This document shows, one piece after another, positions 49,892 through 55,800 of a DNA stretch of 64,000 nt. How positions within the stretch are numbered: the stretch's first letter is position 1; every line of letters begins with the position of its first letter. The DNA comes from Amaurobius ferox (Eukaryota > Arthropoda > Arachnida > Araneae > Amaurobiidae): NCBI GenBank assembly GCA_951213105.1, contig OX578135.1, positions 164,021,250 to 164,085,249 on the forward strand, in the 5' to 3' direction. The position numbers and the translations under genes were made by a program. The notes beneath the pieces are model-generated. The model saw nothing but the letters and a program-made list of their open reading frames with translations. It did no database searches and had not been told where the DNA came from.

Positions 49892-52800
49892 TGCTATTTG
49901 AAGTAAAAGTTACGCTCAGAGATTTATCACTATAAAGATGCAGATCCAGGTGACATGTGCTAATGGTGCTGAGACTATAGCTACTAACAGAACCAAAATC
50001 GCTCAATTAGGAACGGCGATGTAAAATTGTGGTGGATAAAAGTTACGCCCAGGGGTTGACACAAGAAAAGCATGTATATTATATCCATCAAATATGTATA
50101 TCAAGGTGATTCAGATGGTGCAGAGACTATAGCCATCAGTAAAATCAAAATCGGTCAATTAAGAGGTGAGATGGGAAATTGGAGGGGGGGGGGGGGCGTA
50201 ACTGAAGTAAAAGTTAATTTCAGGGATTTCTCACAAAGATGCATATCCAGGTGACATGTACAAATGATGCAGAGACTACAGCCACTAGCAGAACCAAAAT
50301 CTCTCAGTTAGGAAAAGAGATGTAAAATTGAGGGAGCTAAGCTGTGTCCTGTGGCCAACCCGCTTCAAATTAAAAAACATGCTAATCCGAACAGAATATT
50401 TTGTAAATCTTACAACACAATATACTGTATCACCTGTCTTACATGTCATACTAAATATATTGGACAGACTCAGAATCCACTTAATATAAGAATCAACTTA
50501 CACAGGAGTCAAGTCTGTAAGAAAAGACAACTCGATCGACATTTAAGCAGTTTGGAGATTAGGCATTTCAGACAACATGATTTTACTAGAACCATCATCA
50601 CCATTCTAGATATAGTACCTCAATTGAAGGAAAGATTGTGGTGGGAGGCCACACATATTAAACAGTACTCAACGACATTCCCTTATGGATTAAATTCCAT
50701 CAATTTTAAAGAAAGCTACAATTTAGATTATTGTAGAAATATTGACAATTATCCATTAGCAAGTTCATTGATACAGAGGAAATCACAGCGATGGCATAGA
50801 GGAAGAGGAAGGCACCATTATAGCTATAATGAAACAGAAGAAAAAATCTCCAAATTTATAGAATCATTTAAATCCAAAGACGGAATCAAGTATAATTGGA
50901 TTAAGGATGTCATTTACAGTATAAAAATCAAATATTTACCTCGTATATGGGCTTATATACAGCAATATACGTTGGAAGAACCTATTGACTTCCGGATTGA
51001 AGAAACACATAAAAATATTGCCATTATGCTTGACTTAATTAAATTAAGGGCCGGAAAATTTCAAATTAGATTAAAACCCAGAATACGGAACAAGCAAAGT
51101 ATGGAATACTTTATAACCACATTCCGAAATAAGAAATTTGATGGAATTCCCTTTAAATCGATACTCTACAGTATCAAAAATTTCTTACCTGTTCAGGATC
51201 TTAAGGTAAAATTGACTTACCGCTTTGTACGCACAAACGGTAGAAGATTCTTCAACTACAACAATATATGTAAAGTATTGGATACTAAAACAACAGAATG
51301 CAAATGCACTAATAGCAAACATAAAGATCCTTATCACAATCACATCATTACAGGTGATCTGGATATTATCGCAGATAAAACTCTAAAGAATATTTTCAAA
51401 CTCGGAACTAAATACAGATCACAAGAATATAACCAAGTAATCGAAAATTTCAATCAAGATCTAGAAGAATTCATTTATAAAATAGCAGTAAAACACAGTT
51501 TACCTATTCAAGCCTTTCATGAATGGAAATATAATTTTTCAAAAGAATTTCAGTTTTTTTACATCAAACAAAATAACAGAATTAGGAATCTTTCAATACC
51601 TGCAGCTATACAAACTATAAAAGAAAATTTTGCTATAACTTATACTGACAAGATGGTATCACATTTTGCATTTACATGCAAAAAGTTTTACATAGATACA
51701 CTTCTTCACTGCTATCTAGACAGTACTATGTACACCCCTTTACATAATAATGGGAACGTTCTATCCAATAGGATTAAAGCTATGTACAAACGAATCGGTA
51801 ATGAAATAAAAACTGTTAAATATCCATATCTAATCCTCATTCCAAAGATGCATAAAGAGCCTGTGAAATTCCGTACAGTTACCGTTGGCTGTGGATCATA
51901 TCTGACAATTGCTAATAAACGACTATTGAACATCCTCAAGTTTGTGATGGAAAACATCAAAACACAGAATCATGTCATGATCAAAAATGGAGTAGAAGTT
52001 ATCGATCGATTAAAACATTGTAATAAAAATATATGTTTTAAAAGCTTTGATTTCCGCGATCTATTTAACAACATTGATTTATCTAATTTATATTCAATCT
52101 TGGAAAAATTACATGAAGAATTTGATTTGAAGGATTTTATTACTTATCGTAGATACCTTGATCTTATTGAACTGGTATTAAAAGAAAATATTCTATATAA
52201 CGGAAAAAATTAATACCGACAAATAAAGGGAATCCCAATGGGAGGAGCCTGCTCATCAATCTTGGCCGATATTTACCTCTCAACATATGAAAAAGGAACC
52301 CATATTTTGTCAAAAATACCATATTTCCGGTATGTTGACGACGTGCTATTGGGGAGTTATGAAACCACCACCAATTTCGATTTCACATTTTACCCACCGG
52401 AATTGGAATTAATAGAAAATTGTAAAGAAGAAAATGAAGCGGTAAATTTTCTGGACATCTCAATAAAAAAACATGGATTATATGGTCATTATACAAAGTT
52501 ATATGACAAAAGAGAATTATATAGTATTAAGATAAATCATATTATCGATTGGAAAACTAATCTTACCAAAAATACTTTCAGAAATATCATACTCGGACAC
52601 TTCAAGAGAAATCAAATTTACAACACGTTTAAAAAAGATTGCAATAATAGCAATATTAAAATCATAACTGAGGCTTTATATAAACATTATCCTATTTATT
52701 TCTTAAAGGATTGCTATAGATCGATTTTCAAGGATCATGTAGATTTTGACAGTTTACTTCTTCAATTTGCAAGTAAATAAAGTTTATGCGTACCTGCTAA

Positions 52801-55800
52801 GAAAGCACGCATGCATAAATCGAACATATATATGATAGCGAGTTGGGCAGGAATCACTTTTGGTCCGGTTTCCTTCTGTTTGGTTGTCTTGTTCTTCCGT
52901 GTCCGGGTGCCTTCGTATTAGCACGCATTGGGGACCAACCTTTGCTTTGCATTGGTACCGTGAGCGTTTGCCTAGGCTGGAAAAGCAGCTTTAAACGGGA
53001 GGGGGAGTCGCAATCCTCCCCAACCATTAAATGCAAAGCATTTGGTTATCCCAAGTTCCTTTAAATCTTCTTTTTCTTGGATTATAATATATATTATATA
53101 TATATGTATATATAAAGCATATGTATATACATATACGTATTTTGGGCATAGCAACGGGAGTATTAAAAATATAAAGGACGGATGTATTAAGTAAAATAAC
53201 GTACCTCTCACCTGCTCGCTCGTTCATAAAAATCCTGGACACATGGAACGTATCTTTCCTAGTGAAAAACAATACATAGTCCTAATTTACATTAAAGTAA
53301 AATTGTAGGGGCCAGTTAAACTAAAAGTTATGCCCAGAGAGTTGACTAAAAATTATGCATATTCTGGCGATACGTACTGATGGTTCAGACACTACAGCCA
53401 CCCGTAAAATCAAAATCGGTGGATTAGGAGGCGAGATAGAAAATTGGGGGGGGGGGGGGGGTAACCAAAGTAAGAGTTACGCTCAGGGATTTGCCATATT
53501 AAAGCTGCATATCCAGATGACATGTACAAATGGTAGAGAGACTCACTATAGCGACAAGCCGAACCAAAATCGCTCAATTAGGAGCAGATATGTAAAATTC
53601 TGGGGACTAGTTAAACTAAAAGTTATACCCAGGGGTTGACACAAAAATATGTGCATCCAAGTGAAATGCACAAATGTTGCTCAGACTATATAGTCACCAG
53701 CAGAATCAAAATCGCTCAATTAGGAATTGAAATGTAAAATTATGGGGAGTAGTTAAACTAAAAGTTAAGCCCAGGGGTTGATGCAAAAAACGTATGTATA
53801 TTATATCCATCAAATATGCATATCAAGTTAATACGTACATGTGGGTTAGAGACTATAGCCACCATCTGAATCAAAATCGCTTTATTAGGAGTCGAGATGG
53901 ATAAGTGTGTGTGTGTGGGGGGGGGTGCTATTTGAAGTAAAAGTTACGCTCAGAGATTTATCACTATAAAGATGCAGATCCAGGTGACATGTGCTAATGG
54001 TGCTGAGACTATAGCTACTAACAGAACCAAAATCGCTCAATTAGGAACGGCGATGTAAAATTGTGGTGGATAAAAGTTACGCCCAGGGGTTGACACAAGA
54101 AAAGCATGTATATTATATCCATCAAATATGTATATCAAGGTGATACAGATGGTGCAGAGACTATAGCCATCAGTAAAATCAAAATCGGTCAATTAAGAGG
54201 TGAGATGGGAAATTGGAGGGGGGGGGGGCGTAACTGAAGTAAAAGTTAATCTCAGAGATTTCTCACAAAGATGCATATCCAGGTGACATGTACAAATGAT
54301 GCAGAGGCTACAGCCACTAGCAGAACCAAAATCTCTCAGTTAGGAAAAGAGATGTAAAATTGAGGGAGCTAAGCTAAAAGTTACGTCCAGGGGGTTGGCA
54401 CAAAATATATATTCAGGTGACACGTACAGATGGTGCAGAGACTATAACCATGATTAGAATCAAACCCGCTGAATTAGAAGCCGAGATAAGAAATTTGAGG
54501 ACTACCTCAATTTAAATATAAGCCTAGGGCCAATATTATAAGTCTAGAGCCAATTTGGGGGCTACCAATATAGTCGCCAGCGGTTGGGCCAAAATTTCCA
54601 GAAAAACGACGTTGGATTAAAGGATCATGTTGAAAATTTAATTTTAAGGTTTTTTAACAAATACTTAGAATTTCTTTAATTTTTAGGCATTTTTTAATGT
54701 TAAATAGCTGAAAAAGTACGACAGCTGGGTAACTCAACTCAAACTAAATGTCTGAAACAACACATTTATGAAAGTGTTACTAAAATAGCCTATATGTCAC
54801 AGTGTGCCAAAAATTGGAAACTCGTGACGTTTAAAGAATTATTCTGAAGTCAAACATATTAAAATTCGCCACCAGCAGATCAACTAGAGCATAGAAATAA
54901 ATCCCTTCTGGAAGAACAGAACAACAGACAAACTACATCAGAAATGACGAAATGCGAAACAACTTCAATAATTAAGACAGCTGGGTGGGTCAAGCGATCC
55001 CTCAAACTGAGTGTCCTAAACAAGACACTTTATTCACGATGGCCAGAAACCCCTAAAATATCATACCCCCCCTTCCCATCACCACACACGTACACTTAAT
55101 TCTCTCATTTGTTCAAATGTTTATTTAAATTTCCAAATTTATAACAAAGACGAGAATGAGAACAAACACATTCTTAAATGTAGAAAATTGAAGCCAAATT
55201 AGTGAAACTGAGCCAATTTGAGAAGTCCCTCTTCATGTTTTTCTACTCTTCTGTTTCTTTTTGGCTGAAGGCGCGCTCAGTCCCGCGACACAATCTACTA
55301 GTAAATCTGCAATGTCTGGGTTTTTTTCACGCCAAATTTCTAATATTGCTCCTATACCGTTCTTTCACTCAGGAGATGACGATGGCAGGGACGCGGCTTT
55401 AAAAATATCCCTGTATTTTCCCCTATGTGTTGAAAATTCTGTGCAATACAGCTTTCGTGAGTCGACTTTTTCCAAAGAAAGGTGTAGTACTGCCATCTAG
55501 TGACATTTTTCATAACTTATTTTAAATAATTCTTGATTTAATTGAACCAAAAATTCAGATTTTTTCAATAGAAATTGTAATAAATCTGTATAACTAAAAA
55601 ATTAATTTGGGGTGTTTACTCAATGGTGTTGCACGTACTTGCAGCCCCCCCAATGGCCGCCACTGCGATGAGGTAATTAACTTAATTGTAGAAGAGACAA
55701 ATAATTCTGCTGAAAATTCACAGAGAAATATACCATCAACGACCACATCAAAATTTGTAAAATTTTCTGGAGTATGTGCAGAGCAGATGAAAGTATTTCT

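Larger units (their letters stand above)
48878..55665. mobile_element. hAT-type element inserted in the piggyBac transposase
   Basis: The exact 8-bp duplication CGATGAGG flanks it (48870-48877 and 55666-55673). The ends are CAGTGGCGGCTCGTGAG on the left and CAGTGGCGGCCATTGG inward from the right. CAGTGGCGG ends with 8-bp duplications are typical of hAT elements. No hAT transposase was recognised. Removing the Penelope-like insert and one of the 1.3-kb duplicates leaves about 2.75 kb, mainly minisatellite plus 1.2 kb of unassigned right-hand sequence. Confidence 0.85.

Noticed and set aside
49046..53100. Hammerhead ribozyme in the flanks of the Penelope-like element
   Set aside because: Such ribozymes are known in Penelope-like elements, but I found no CTGATGA core with a matching GAAA on either strand.
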